Assembly: GCA_020186115.1 (NCBI GenBank) | Contig: WSYJ01000153.1 | Coordinates: forward strand, 1 to 64,000 | DNA length: 64,000 nucleotides | From: Histomonas meleagridis | Lineage: Eukaryota; Parabasalia; Tritrichomonadida; Dientamoebidae | Direction: 5' to 3' | Shown here: positions 8,724 to 18,933 of the stretch, one piece after another | Layout of the letters: each line of letters opens with the position of its first letter | Numbering within the stretch: position 1 is the stretch's first letter | Notes under the pieces: generated by a model | Databases searched by the model: none | Told to the model about the DNA's origin: nothing | The model's input: the letters and a program-made list of their open reading frames with translations, nothing else | Program-made: the position numbers and the translations under genes

Positions 8724-10832
8724 ATGGGGTGCGGGGCATCAAAGCACTCCAAGCCAGTACGGAACAAAGAGCAGCCAAAACAACGCGTCGCTTTAAAGAA
8801 GAGCTTGTTTCAATTGCCTGTCGAGGTGGAGGATCAAAGTGATATATTGGAACATGACCTCAAAATTATATACAGCGAAATTAATGAAATCCCAAAGCCA
8901 AAAAAATTATGGCCTATTTTTTGTCTCACACATATGTCAATTCCTGTTGTTTCTGTCCCTCTCACAATTAATTTTTTTAAATCTAAGCCACAAGATGCAA
9001 AGTTCCCTATCTTAGGGATTTCTCGGTATGAAAACGGAAGGATATTATGTCTCGGTAATTCGGAGATCATTGAAATGTGCACAGAAAAAAATGACAAATA
9101 TACAAACTTCTTGGAAAACATATTAAGATGGACAGGCGGTTCCTCACCAGTGACGAGGCAAGTGTTAGTTGCAGGTTTCACATCCGAGAAATCGCAGGTT
9201 ATGGTGTCTAACATGACCGGTTTGGGTTTCGGTTTGGAGGTTTACGACGGTTGTTCTGAAATTGACTTCACAAAGTACATTTTCGTTGTCGTTCCGAGCA
9301 ATTTCGACAAACATGAAGGCCTTGTCGAGTTTATCATGGACGGCGGTGGGCTAATTTGTGGCATGGACTTTGATGATGATTCTACAAAAAACCAATTCGA
9401 AATGAACAAAGTATTATCAATTTTCGGACTATCATTTCCTCCTTTTTTCGATTCAGTAAGTGAAGGTGATGAAGGAGAAGTTCCTATTTCAACAGATATT
9501 AAGAAACTTCATAGGCAAACTCTTCCATATCTCATAAAGAAGATCCTCAAACTAATTAAGTCAGATGTAATTGATATATACACCTTGGACAATATCGTTA
9601 CACTGACTAAAATGCATATTGTATTACTCGATGTCGATACAAATGAAAATGATCTCGTTTTCTTATGCGATTCACTTCTATGTTTTCTCGACAACAGAAA
9701 CTATGTACAGAATAATATCATTATAGATGATTCACTTAATCTTCTATTAATTTCACTTATCTCAGATTCCTTTCAATTCATGCGCGCATGCGATTTAGCA
9801 CAGTTTCAACTCAATACCCTTTTCCCAGGAACATGTGAACGATTTTTGGACAAACAATATGTGACAATTACAATTGAAGACAATGGATGGGCTTCTACTG
9901 GCCTTTGGCTTCCTCCATGTATTTGTTCTTATGTTTGCTTTCGTAAGGAATTTATTGATGGTTTTATTATCCAAATTGGATCTCATACAGATGACATATC
10001 TGAGAATCCAATGCCATGGAAACGATGGCCAAATGTTGTAACAACATTTGAACTTCAAGTACAGACCAAAATATCGAATCCATTTGGTGGGTTAATATAT
10101 GTTCGAACGATGAAAAAACTTTTCAAGCCAATCAAATTCACTCTTATGTTTTCGCAAGCCTGTAATATCTCATGTTATTCATATGAGTCTGACCGCTGGG
10201 ATGAAGTTAAGGAAGAATCAATTTCAGAATGGTGTGAAATTGTGACCAAGAATTCGATCATTACAATTCCCTCATTTTACTTAGATAAGATAAAGCCGAA
10301 CATGAAAACATATGGCAGCAAATTCGATTCCATCATCGATGATATCTATTTCTTCTTAGATGTCGTTCCGGTAATGAAGCAGAGGATTGTTTTTGATGTG
10401 GAAATAAAAAACAATCAATCATATCCGGGGTACCCCATATTTGTTAAGTTTGATGTTGTCAATCAAATTTTACAAATCAAAAAGCCGACAATTGAATTGT
10501 TTGAATTGTTTACATTGATCGGCGTTTCAGCAATGGAAGTTAACGTGTTCCAAGAAGAAGTAGAAAGAGCTTTAGGAAGCTTAGCGGCTCTACACGCATT
10601 CAAAAGAAAATGGGATTCATTCGATTATGATGAATTACTGAGAAACAGTCGAACAAAAATTTTCGATGACTTCTTTAATGTATATAAAGAGTTTGAATTC
10701 CAATGCTTTAGAAAGGCAATGTTGGAAGTAAGGAAAAATGATGACAAAGAAAACGCTTTGAAAGAGTTTTTGAGACATTTGACAAAGTTGACAAACATCG
10801 ATTGTAATAAGTTCATTGAACATGTTAATTAG
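8724..10832 (+). CDS. M60/TCAF-like protein with N-myristoylation signal
   Basis: This 702-residue protein starts MGCGASK, a classic N-myristoylation plus palmitoylation signal, so membrane anchoring is likely. Residues of about 140-230 resemble a glutamine-amidotransferase-like fold. From W389 it has the M60/TCAF signature WASTGLWLPP, then IQIGSHTDD and GGLIYV, followed by QRIVFDVEI and GYPIF. M60 peptidases carry a zinc HExxH motif soon after this last block. Here the corresponding stretch (about residues 588-598) reads TIELFELFTL with no histidines. It is therefore probably a non-catalytic TCAF-type protein, as in vertebrate channel-associated factors. ATG at 8724; transcribed alone. Confidence 0.75.
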   Translation: MGCGASKHSKPVRNKEQPKQRVALKKSLFQLPVEVEDQSDILEHDLKIIYSEINEIPKPKKLWPIFCLTHMSIPVVSVPLTINFFKSKPQDAKFPILGISRYENGRILCLGNSEIIEMCTEKNDKYTNFLENILRWTGGSSPVTRQVLVAGFTSEKSQVMVSNMTGLGFGLEVYDGCSEIDFTKYIFVVVPSNFDKHEGLVEFIMDGGGLICGMDFDDDSTKNQFEMNKVLSIFGLSFPPFFDSVSEGDEGEVPISTDIKKLHRQTLPYLIKKILKLIKSDVIDIYTLDNIVTLTKMHIVLLDVDTNENDLVFLCDSLLCFLDNRNYVQNNIIIDDSLNLLLISLISDSFQFMRACDLAQFQLNTLFPGTCERFLDKQYVTITIEDNGWASTGLWLPPCICSYVCFRKEFIDGFIIQIGSHTDDISENPMPWKRWPNVVTTFELQVQTKISNPFGGLIYVRTMKKLFKPIKFTLMFSQACNISCYSYESDRWDEVKEESISEWCEIVTKNSIITIPSFYLDKIKPNMKTYGSKFDSIIDDIYFFLDVVPVMKQRIVFDVEIKNNQSYPGYPIFVKFDVVNQILQIKKPTIELFELFTLIGVSAMEVNVFQEEVERALGSLAALHAFKRKWDSFDYDELLRNSRTKIFDDFFNVYKEFEFQCFRKAMLEVRKNDDKENALKEFLRHLTKLTNIDCNKFIEHVN

Positions 10833-11140
10833 TTATTTTTTAATAAATTATAGACTTTCGTGTGACTTTAACAAGTTTTCAGACTAAAAGAAAATAAATG
10901 TTTTACAGATAAATTAGCTTGAAAATTAAAACGTGTTAAATGCTTTGATTTAGTAGGCAACTTGTTATATTTTTAGTTTAAAAAATCCTTGTACAATGAT
11001 CATTTGATTAGTTTTAAGCTTGAAGACACATAAAAGAAATACACTTTTGCTTACATCGGTTTTTGTTTGGGTGGTGAACGATCATAATGCACACAAAGTC
11101 ATCACAATAGAAAGCCGTTAACTAAAGAGACAACTGCAAA
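10833..11140. other. Intergenic spacer with promoter-like motifs
   Basis: A CACTTTTG octamer at 11041-11048 lies 100 nt before the next ATG. TCATAATG and TCACAATAG, which fit the trichomonad initiator pattern TCAYW, occur near 11083-11109. No gene seen. Confidence 0.4.
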
Positions 11141-12445
11141 ATGAATGTTGTGGATGAATCTCCTCAGGAATCATCTGCAAAGGGGGAAGCTGAGACAAAG
11201 CCCTGGGATACAAACGATTTGGATCAAAATCATGGCGAAGATTTGATTCAACAAAAGGAATTAATTTCTCATACATCAAGCCACTCAGAAACAGAAAAAC
11301 AACATGGAGAAACGGAGACTGAAACAGAAAATGAAATAAAGCTTGTGATCGATTCGAATTTTTATCAAGATGACGAAGAAAATGAAGAATTTGAAGCAAC
11401 TGAATCAATTGACACACTTAAGGCAAAGCAAAAGGAGGCAATAGAAAATTTAGATTTCCATCTTGCTAACCAAATTCAACAACAAATTGATAACATCAAA
11501 GAAATTGAATCAAATAACTTCATTGGGAGCTTCAAAACTACACTTACCAACACATGCAATAAAATTGGTAAGAAGCTCCTTATTGAACGTGCAAATACTT
11601 ATAAAGAATTTTATGGCAAAGAAGTTGAAATTCGTACGAAGTTATCGGAATCATTCCAACAGCTTCGTGATACTCATCTTAAGCAACTCACTGATTTTGA
11701 GAAAAAGATGTTCAAAGAATTTCGACAAAAAATGGAACAATCAATTCCTCAATATGATGTTCTTATAGATCGTGCAAAGCTCACTGCCACTCGAGGTGAT
11801 TTTTCCAAAGCGCAAGAACTTCAAGATCAAGCGAATGATATCAAATCAGATGAAGAAAAACGACGAGAAGATTTCTTCAGAGGTATCTATAACAATAAGA
11901 TGGACCTTCTTCTCGCACACCAAAAGGAAGAATTGGCAAACCTTGAAAAAAGGTTCGAATCTGAACTCGACTTTTTGAATAGATCACTTCACACGAGGAT
12001 TTCACAGCTGAATGCACAGTTCAAAAAAGACCTCGACACAGAGTATAAGAAGATGTTTGACTCAATCAACAAAAGTGGTTATGACCCACGTATTAAAGGA
12101 CAGAAGGGTCCGAAAGTTGATATGAACATTAAACCGATTCTTCTAAATCATCTCGAAGATGAATATTTAGAAATAAAAGTTAAATACGGATTGGCACCAC
12201 GTGCAGATGCAAAGCCTAAAATGATCAGTTTGAGTGCAAGACCCGAATCACAGATGTCATTAAGAATGCAATCAAGACTCAAAGGATTGGAGACTCAGAA
12301 GAAGCGCCGCGACGAAGAGATTCGAATTGCATCGCAAATGTCACGAAGATCAAACAAAGTGGTTTCGAGATACTCACAGAGTTACATTCAGCAAACTGGG
12401 TACATAAGAGGCCCAACTCCAAAAGAATTCGAGCAGAAAGAGTAA
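11141..12445 (+). CDS. Coiled-coil protein with UVR-like motifs
   Basis: The 434-residue protein has an acidic, disordered N-terminus (1-85), then long charged helices predicted to form coiled coil to about 310, and a basic C-terminus. Segments such as KEAIENLDFHLANQIQQQID and a later GDFSKAQELQDQAND resemble the short UVR helical hairpin (A..xxDFxxAxxL.D). The same type of motif ends the protein encoded at 43925-46219. No enzyme domain is visible. A cytoskeletal or scaffolding role is plausible but not shown. It starts at an ATG after a short A-rich leader. Confidence 0.6.
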   Translation: MNVVDESPQESSAKGEAETKPWDTNDLDQNHGEDLIQQKELISHTSSHSETEKQHGETETETENEIKLVIDSNFYQDDEENEEFEATESIDTLKAKQKEAIENLDFHLANQIQQQIDNIKEIESNNFIGSFKTTLTNTCNKIGKKLLIERANTYKEFYGKEVEIRTKLSESFQQLRDTHLKQLTDFEKKMFKEFRQKMEQSIPQYDVLIDRAKLTATRGDFSKAQELQDQANDIKSDEEKRREDFFRGIYNNKMDLLLAHQKEELANLEKRFESELDFLNRSLHTRISQLNAQFKKDLDTEYKKMFDSINKSGYDPRIKGQKGPKVDMNIKPILLNHLEDEYLEIKVKYGLAPRADAKPKMISLSARPESQMSLRMQSRLKGLETQKKRRDEEIRIASQMSRRSNKVVSRYSQSYIQQTGYIRGPTPKEFEQKE

Positions 12446-12919
12446 ACATAACCATTGTGAGAAAATATTTTGAAAAATAAATACAAATAAATCAACATTC
12501 ATAAGAATGTATCAACTTTGGTAAAACAGTTGGCTATGTTATGAAGGAGTGAAGCTAACTGAAATATTAAAAACAAGTTGTTTAAATTGTCTAATAAATT
12601 TGTTCCTTTTTTTTGTAATTCATTAATTAAGTTATGATTTTTTCCCTCCATTGTTGCCTAAAATGAAAAGATGGTTGAAATTATAAAGCTCAAAACCCTT
12701 GTAAAAGGTCCCAGGCAAAAATTTTTGAATTAATTCAGATTATTGTTTCTGGAAAACTATTTATTATTGCATTCAAAATTGAAATCATTATTTTGGTTTA
12801 AAAGGGTTGGAGTTGTTGTAAATCACACAAAATTTGGAAATAACTGCCAAAAAAAATTAGTGCTTAAATCCATTCAATCTTTTGAAAAAGTTACTCAGCC
12901 AAAGACTGTTAAAGTATTA
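12446..12919. other. Intergenic spacer and kinase 5' region
   Basis: No gene supported. The frame in register with the kinase is open upstream to 12743 but has no ATG there. The first ATG of the kinase is 12920. TCACACAAAATTTG near 12822 fits an initiator-like start site. Confidence 0.35.
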
Positions 12920-15315
12920 ATGCTGAAGGATCTTCCAAGCCTCAGTCGCAAGGTGAGTTTTTCTTTTGATCAACTTCAAGTTGACTTCCTTGAAATTGAG
13001 CCGGAACTTTATGAACATACTTATGATATGTTAAAAGAACAAAGAGAAATTTTGGAAGATATTCAGAAACAAATAATTTTGTACAATGGGCCAAAACCTG
13101 AAATGCTCAACAAAATAAAGAGCATTGTTACATTGTTCCTTAATTGTGACTTTGGTTCAATTTTCGATAATGCTGTTGAATCAATTCCTGCAATTCAAGA
13201 TCTATTAAAACAAGAACAAACGCCAGAACTTGCAAAGATGTGCACTTCCTTACTCTCGGTTGCTTTGACAATTAGTCATATATTCACTTTTATATCGTAT
13301 GATACAAACATTCCAGAAGATAAACTGGCCAAGGTAGAAGAAGAAAGAGGGAGAAGCTCAAGCTATGCAGGAGGTATTTATCAAACACCTAATGACGATA
13401 ATGGTGGTCGGTTAGTATTATGTCGCATATGTGAAGAATACGTTCCTGTTGAGTTAATGGAAATGCATTCACAGCACTGTGTAAGTGCGTATGAAAGTGA
13501 ATGTCTTATTGTAACTACAGATGAAAAATTGAAAAAATTACAAGCATCAATACATAAGTTATTATTCAGAATTGCATGGCCTGGAGAGCGTGAAACAACA
13601 ATTAAGATCCAGTTGCCAATGCTTCATGCTATTATGCTTATAAATTCCGCAAGAAATATTCCAAATAATTATCCAGATGGCTTAAATATTCTTAACAAAA
13701 TCTTCAATTCGTTGTCAAATATACCGATTCCTAAAGATTCCAACTCACAAGCATATGGTTTCTTAGAAAAAGCCAAAGAATTAATTATCGAGAAATCAAA
13801 TGCATATCAATCTTTTTCAGAAATATCGTCTAAACTCGAAAGGACAACAGCCCTTAGTTCCCGTAATAGCTTTGCTCCCTCATATCAAACCACAATTGCA
13901 GATTTTGAATTTTTGAAACCTATCTCTAGCGGCTCTTTTGCACGAGTTTTTCTTGCTCGGAAGACTCGGACAAAAGATATCTATGCTATAAAAGTCACTC
14001 CTAAGTCGGGGTTAAAACAAAAGAATCAGGTTCGCCGGATTCTTACTGAAAAAGATATTCTTCTTCAAAACAGTAACCCCTACATAGTTAATTTCTGTAT
14101 GTTTTTTATATCATTTCCAAACATTAGAAATTAGTATTAATTTCTAAATATTGGAAATGATTCCTATTATAACTCTAACACATAGATTATTCAATTCTTG
14201 GTGAACATAACTTATATTTGGTTATGGAATATATTCCAGGAGGAGATTTGTTTTCTCTTCTCAATGAATTCGGCTCATTTGATGAGCAAACCGCTAAATT
14301 CTATACGGTTGAGATCGTTCAAGCTCTCAAATATCTCCATTCAAACGGCATCATACACAGGGACCTAAAGCCCGATAACATTCTCATAACGGCCTCGGGG
14401 CACCTCAAATTAACCGACTTCGGGTTAAGTTTTTATGGCGCTGTAGAAAGAAAGTTAAATGTCGATATTTCGAAGTCAAATGAAAAAGAAATCTTAGGAA
14501 CGCCAGATTATATATCACCTGAAATACTTTTATGTAAGCAACATTCTTATGCAACTGATTTTTGGTCATTAGGTGTTGTCTTATATGAATTCCTTCTTGG
14601 TACTCCACCTTTTCATGCACAAACTGAGTCAGAGATCTTTGTTAACATTCTTAAATGTAATGTTAATTATCAGGCACTCAAAGAAGAAGGTGTATCTGAT
14701 CAATGTATCTCATTTATCCGTGGTCTTCTTGAAATAGATCCTGAGAAAAGGTGTGGTGCCAAAGGAATAGATGAAATTTTATCAAATCCATGGTTTTCTG
14801 ATATTGATTGGGAAACTTTCGATTTAATAGAGCCACCGTACATTCCCCCGGTAAAGAACGTGACAGATACCCATAACTTTACTCAAAAATACAAGTTTGA
14901 TGTTGGTGATGACATTCTTGAAGATATCACAATCGCCAAAGAAACTATGACAAGCGCGAACACAAACTCGTCATTTCTATTATCCGCTCATAGCTCGTTT
15001 ACGCAAGATTTACAGGTGCCAATGATTAATTCAGATGACGATGATGAATCAGAACTTTCTTCTTTCCCATCAATAGCGCTAACTGCTCTTACGCAGTCCA
15101 CGCTGAACATTGTGAAAAAGGTCATTCCCAAATCGTTCTCCGCGTGCGGTTCTGATCTGATGCAAAAGGACAAAGAGACGAAAATGTTCGATAAAAAGGA
15201 CAACAAGAAGAAATTCCCTCCGAGAGCAAAAAGAAGCAAATCAAAAGCGTCGAACGAATTAGAAAAAATCGATTTTGGTCAACTTTACAATTGTAATAGT
15301 TTGGGATCGGATTGA
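12920..15315 (+). CDS. AGC-family kinase, IRE/MAST-type, with one intron
   Basis: Joining 12920-14096 to 14186-15315 gives a 768-residue serine/threonine kinase in frame. Residues 1-150 are helical. A C2HC finger (C168, C171, H183, C187) sits in a CRICEEYVP context like the finger of plant IRE and fungal Rim15 kinases. The kinase domain starts near 328, with glycine loop SSGSFARV, Lys358 in YAIKV, HRDLKPDN with Asp452, DFG at 470-472 and GTPDYISPEILL, the MAST/NDR/Greatwall signature. All catalytic residues are present. The C-terminal tail is Ser/Asp-rich, then basic. ATG 12920 is chosen because no upstream in-frame ATG exists. Confidence 0.85.
14097..14185 (+). other. Spliceosomal intron, 89 nt, parabasalid signals
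   Basis: It begins GTATGT and ends CTAACACATAG, matching the known Trichomonas 5' site (GTAYGT) and fused branch/3' site (CTAACACAYAG). Removal joins the kinase text NPYIVNF to YYSILGEHNLYLVMEY with no residue lost, exactly as the family requires. Without removal the frame stops at 14134. Confidence 0.92.
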
Positions 15316-15350
15316 TTAATTAGTTTGTAAATAATTATTTTGTGTAGTTT

Positions 15351-16286
15351 TTATGGTTCCTGTGATGAAACACTGACGTAAAACAGATGATATGGTTCGA
15401 ATTGAGAATTTAATTGGTTAAATTCTTCTTCGTATCCAAGAGAGCGGATGATTTCTATCGCCGTTTCTTGGAGATCACCAGGAACCCACCAATCTCTATT
15501 AGAAGAGAAGTCAAATATTGTGGAATAATCTTTGTAAAACAGAGTAAAAAATGATTTAAGCCAATTCCAAACATTAGACAAAAAACCGTTTTTGCTGCGC
15601 ACTTTTTCGTTATTAATTAGAAATCGGGGTACCCCATTTCCCACTTCACATGGCAAATTTGCAAATGGATAAAATGTAAGTGAAGTTCCTGCAATTATCA
15701 TTAAATCAGCATTCGCCATGTCTGATTTATGATCAATAAATTCTTTTGGGAGAGTTTCACCAATAAATATGATGTCTGGTTTAACGAAAATACTATTACA
15801 AGATTGGCATGTGGGAGCTCTCCCTTCACTTATTTCTGATAAACAATATGAAAAAGAAACTTCTGATTTGCAATCAAGGCAATGACATTTTTTAATGTTT
15901 CCATGTGAATAAATGATTTTATCTTCTGGAATTCCACAAAGTTCTTCAAGACCATCAAAATTTTGTGTATAACATCGAAGTAACATATTGTGTCGATTTA
16001 ATAATGATATTAAATAATGGAATGGAGTTGGTCTTAAGTTTTCATTTGGTAATATTTGACTAAACATGATCCAAAATTGTTTTGGATATTTTTTAAATAC
16101 ATCAATATCAAAGATTGTTTTGAATGAAATAGCAATTTTATTTTGTGATTGTGTATTAATTGGTGAATCTAAAGATGCTAACGAGTGACTATCTAAAATA
16201 CCTGCTGATACTGAAACCCCAGCACCTATTAAAACAATAATATTTTTATAGTTTTGAGATTGTAAATATTCAATTAATTTCTCCAC
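15351..16286 (-). CDS. Sirtuin (SIR2-type deacylase) with altered NAD loop and no ATG
   Basis: The roughly 311-residue protein is clearly a class I-like sirtuin. It has GAGVSVSAGI (21-30), TQNFDGLE (107-114), catalytic His128 in YSHGN, a zinc site (C136, C139, C160, C163), KPDIIFIGETLP (169-180) and GTSL (200-203). Two things are odd. The universal GIPDFR reads GILDSHS, losing the Arg and Phe that contact NAD. No ATG precedes the NAD-binding motif: the frame opens at GTG 16286, a TAG closes it about 36 nt further upstream, and the next Met is residue 74. It is either a decaying gene, one using GTG, or one with an unseen 5' exon. It is divergent from the ankyrin gene, 45 nt apart. Confidence 0.75.
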   Translation of the reverse strand: MEKLIEYLQSQNYKNIIVLIGAGVSVSAGILDSHSLASLDSPINTQSQNKIAISFKTIFDIDVFKKYPKQFWIMFSQILPNENLRPTPFHYLISLLNRHNMLLRCYTQNFDGLEELCGIPEDKIIYSHGNIKKCHCLDCKSEVSFSYCLSEISEGRAPTCQSCNSIFVKPDIIFIGETLPKEFIDHKSDMANADLMIIAGTSLTFYPFANLPCEVGNGVPRFLINNEKVRSKNGFLSNVWNWLKSFFTLFYKDYSTIFDFSSNRDWWVPGDLQETAIEIIRSLGYEEEFNQLNSQFEPYHLFYVSVSSQEP

Positions 16287-16331
16287 TTGAAGAACGAATC
16301 TGAGTTTTATTGACTATCTCTGTTAGAATTC
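16287..16331. promoter_or_regulatory. 45-bp divergent promoter region
   Basis: This is the whole spacer between the sirtuin frame and the ankyrin gene, which are transcribed away from each other. Both core promoters must lie here or within the genes. The position is seen; the function is inferred. Confidence 0.45.
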
Positions 16332-17525
16332 ATGTCACTTTTGCTTTTGGATTCCAGCGAAAATCAAAATCCATATCTAAATGAATTAAAAAAATTACAA
16401 TTATTTCATCGAATAATTTTTAATTTAAATAATGAAAATATCGCACAATCAGTTGAATCAATTTTTGATAATTTTGATGGAAATTATATATACTCTTTTA
16501 ACATAATTATTAGCAGCATAACATACTCATCATTTTATGCTAAAAGAATTGATGGTAACATATGTAAGAATTTTATAAATGCAATTGAAACATTTGAAGA
16601 ATCAAAGAAATTCAAATCGAAAATTATGGATGCATTTGCACAGTTTTTTAGGAATACCTACACTTATGAAGCATATCTTCTTAAAAATAAAATTGAACAA
16701 ATTAAATTTAATTATACTGAAAAAACCAGGGAACAAACTAATGATAATTCTGAAGAACTTTCTGTTTATATACAATTAATTGAAGAAGGAATTAATCCGA
16801 ATGAAATAGCAAAAATAATTCGAAATGATGAAATAGAAAAACTCCAAGAAATATCATCGCAAGCAAATTTTGATTTTAATCAAACAATTGAACCCTCAAT
16901 TTATGAAAGATGTTCATTTATTAATACGGAATATGTTACATTAATTGATTATGCAGCATTTTTTGGCTCAGTTAAATGTTTTAAATTTTTATTAATGAAT
17001 GGAGCAAAAGTAACTAATACAGGAAAATATTTACTTATGAATGGTGCAGGTTTAGGAAACACAGGTATGTATGCAATTGCAGGTGGAAATCTTGAAATTA
17101 TTCATTTGTGTGAACAAAATAATTCATCATTTGAATATGCTTATGAAACAGCAATTCAATTTCATAAAAATGATATCTTTAAATATCTTTATGAAAATAA
17201 AATTGTTGAATTTTATGATTTGACAGAATTAGGAAAGAAATGTATTAATTACAATAACTATGAAATTTTGTTATTCTTGCAAGAAAACGGAATGAAAATC
17301 AATGATTCATTAATTATTGAAGCAGCATATATTGGAAACTTATATCTTGTTAAATATTTTCTTGGATTCAATAAAGTTCCAAAAAATATTTTAACTTTTT
17401 TATCACTTGAAAATATTGAACTTTTTAAATTTTTGTTGGAACAAAAAGGTGTTGATGTTAATGCTTTCGATGTTAGTATTTCAATATATTATTTTTTAGT
17501 ACACCACTTATGTATGCAGCATTAA
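16332..17525 (+). CDS. Ankyrin protein A (DUF3447-like family)
   Basis: The 397-residue protein belongs to the family shared with the genes at 28847 and 62516. It has an N-terminal helical region, then the signature EEGINPNEIAKIIRNDEIEKLQEISSQ (in short blocks), then LIDYAAFFGSVKCFKFLLMNG and several ankyrin helices. These typically mediate protein binding. A 15-residue stretch is duplicated at about 222-250 (LLMNGA then NTGKY, LLMNGA then NTGMY), relative to a single copy in the sisters. The ATG at 16332 is clear. The frame ends at 17525 just after entering an ankyrin unit in the wrong frame; further units continue downstream. Confidence 0.8.
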   Translation: MSLLLLDSSENQNPYLNELKKLQLFHRIIFNLNNENIAQSVESIFDNFDGNYIYSFNIIISSITYSSFYAKRIDGNICKNFINAIETFEESKKFKSKIMDAFAQFFRNTYTYEAYLLKNKIEQIKFNYTEKTREQTNDNSEELSVYIQLIEEGINPNEIAKIIRNDEIEKLQEISSQANFDFNQTIEPSIYERCSFINTEYVTLIDYAAFFGSVKCFKFLLMNGAKVTNTGKYLLMNGAGLGNTGMYAIAGGNLEIIHLCEQNNSSFEYAYETAIQFHKNDIFKYLYENKIVEFYDLTELGKKCINYNNYEILLFLQENGMKINDSLIIEAAYIGNLYLVKYFLGFNKVPKNILTFLSLENIELFKFLLEQKGVDVNAFDVSISIYYFLVHHLCMQH

Positions 17526-17757
17526 ATAATAACATTGAAATAGTGAAATTACTTCTTGAAAAAGAAGAAATTGACATCAATGCTGAAAATATATATTTGT
17601 TTTATAAGAAACTTATATAAATTATTTGATGTTTTAATATTAAATTTGGTAAATATTTAAAATATTTGAAAATGCATTAAGCTGGGCATCATTAAATAAT
17701 AATGTCGAAATAATGAAATTACTTATTGAAAAAGATAAGAATATTAATGTCAAATGA
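17501..17757 (+). pseudogene. Downstream ankyrin modules of gene A (170-bp period)
   Basis: Two extra ankyrin units follow, starting TPLMYAALNNNIEIVK at 17501 and ENALSWASLNNNVEIMK with its Thr-equivalent codon at 17671. They are exactly 170 nt apart and in different frames. Between the last Asp-equivalent codon of the first and the start of the second lie exactly 80 nt (17591-17670), including ATTTGG at the conserved offset. The second unit ends with a TGA at 17755-17757. Confidence 0.7.
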
Positions 17758-18933
17758 TGTTTAACGAGCTGATGACATCAAATTCTTTGTTTTAAATATA
17801 GAAGTGAATAAAAATGATTAGTTAAATTGTCAAATGAATTTAACCTTATGTACAAATAATTTTTATCATATAAATCTGACTCTAACATTAGGAAGATTAC
17901 AGCTCATTGTACTTACTTTTATTTCAGTTTGGTGTGATAATATGCTTTATCAATAGAAATGATCAGGAGGATACTAAAATTATCCAAATAATATCAGCAT
18001 ATATATAAACAAATCCAATAATAAATTTCTTTTTTTTTTTCATTTGTATTCAAATACTGATACAAGACGTATACTTTTTCAACAATGTACTCTATTAATA
18101 TTTTTTGTGTCCTTAATTAGATTTAATAGAATTAAATTTTTATCAAGTAATGCTATTCATACAAAAAATATAAGCAAATTTTCTGATCATATTTGTTTTG
18201 TTTTAGGTATATTCAATTGAAAGATTTTCAGGAGATATACTAACGATTATGGATACATGTGATTTTAGTGATACTTATTAATATGAAACCAAACACGTTA
18301 TTATTGAAAGCAGAATTACAGTAATACTATCAAAGGCATTTGAAAAATGGACATCTTTGGTAACAGTTTAAACTGGAGATTCTGATCTAACAATTAAAGG
18401 TTATTGTTTTGATTGTTGTTCCAATTTAGAACCCAATATTCCCAGAGGAAATCTACAAATAATAGAGAAACGTGTAATATTGGTGAAGACCCATTTGCAA
18501 AAGATTTCAAAGAAGAACATTTTAACAAAATGTTTATTTAAATAAACATTGAAAATTCATATTATATTACTGAATTAAATATATATTGTTAAGTTTTAAT
18601 TTATTTCTACTTAATAAATTATTTAATGTTTCATAATATTTGACAAATTTTTTAGATCTTTTAGTACTGTACTTATTTTGAAATAAGAAAATCCGAAAAT
18701 TACTTCTTGACAAATAAAATAAAATTATTTTGTGGATCTGCTAATAGCAAAGTTGTTGTTTTTTTATGAAATTAGTTTGTACTGACACTATATCGTCCAA
18801 ACAAATTCAATTATGAAAAATTAATTTATCAAGAAAAACATATTTCGTATTATATAATAATTTTAATAATTTTGTATATAAATTTTTTGTTTAAATGGAA
18901 AAAAAAGTTTATACATGATCTAAAACACAATTT
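17758..18933. other. Spacer with an unrecognised pseudogene fragment
   Basis: Mostly AT-rich non-coding DNA. At about 18370-18540 one plus-strand frame stays open for some 55 codons (containing GYCFDCCSNLEPNIPRGN) and a neighbouring frame reads GEDPFAKDFKEEHFNKMF before a stop, as if one gene had been frameshifted. I do not recognise the family. Confidence 0.35.

Noticed and set aside
17472-17499. 28-nt GT...AG mini-intron at the end of ankyrin gene A
   Set aside because: Removal joins the exons in the wrong frame (29 or 26 nt would be needed).
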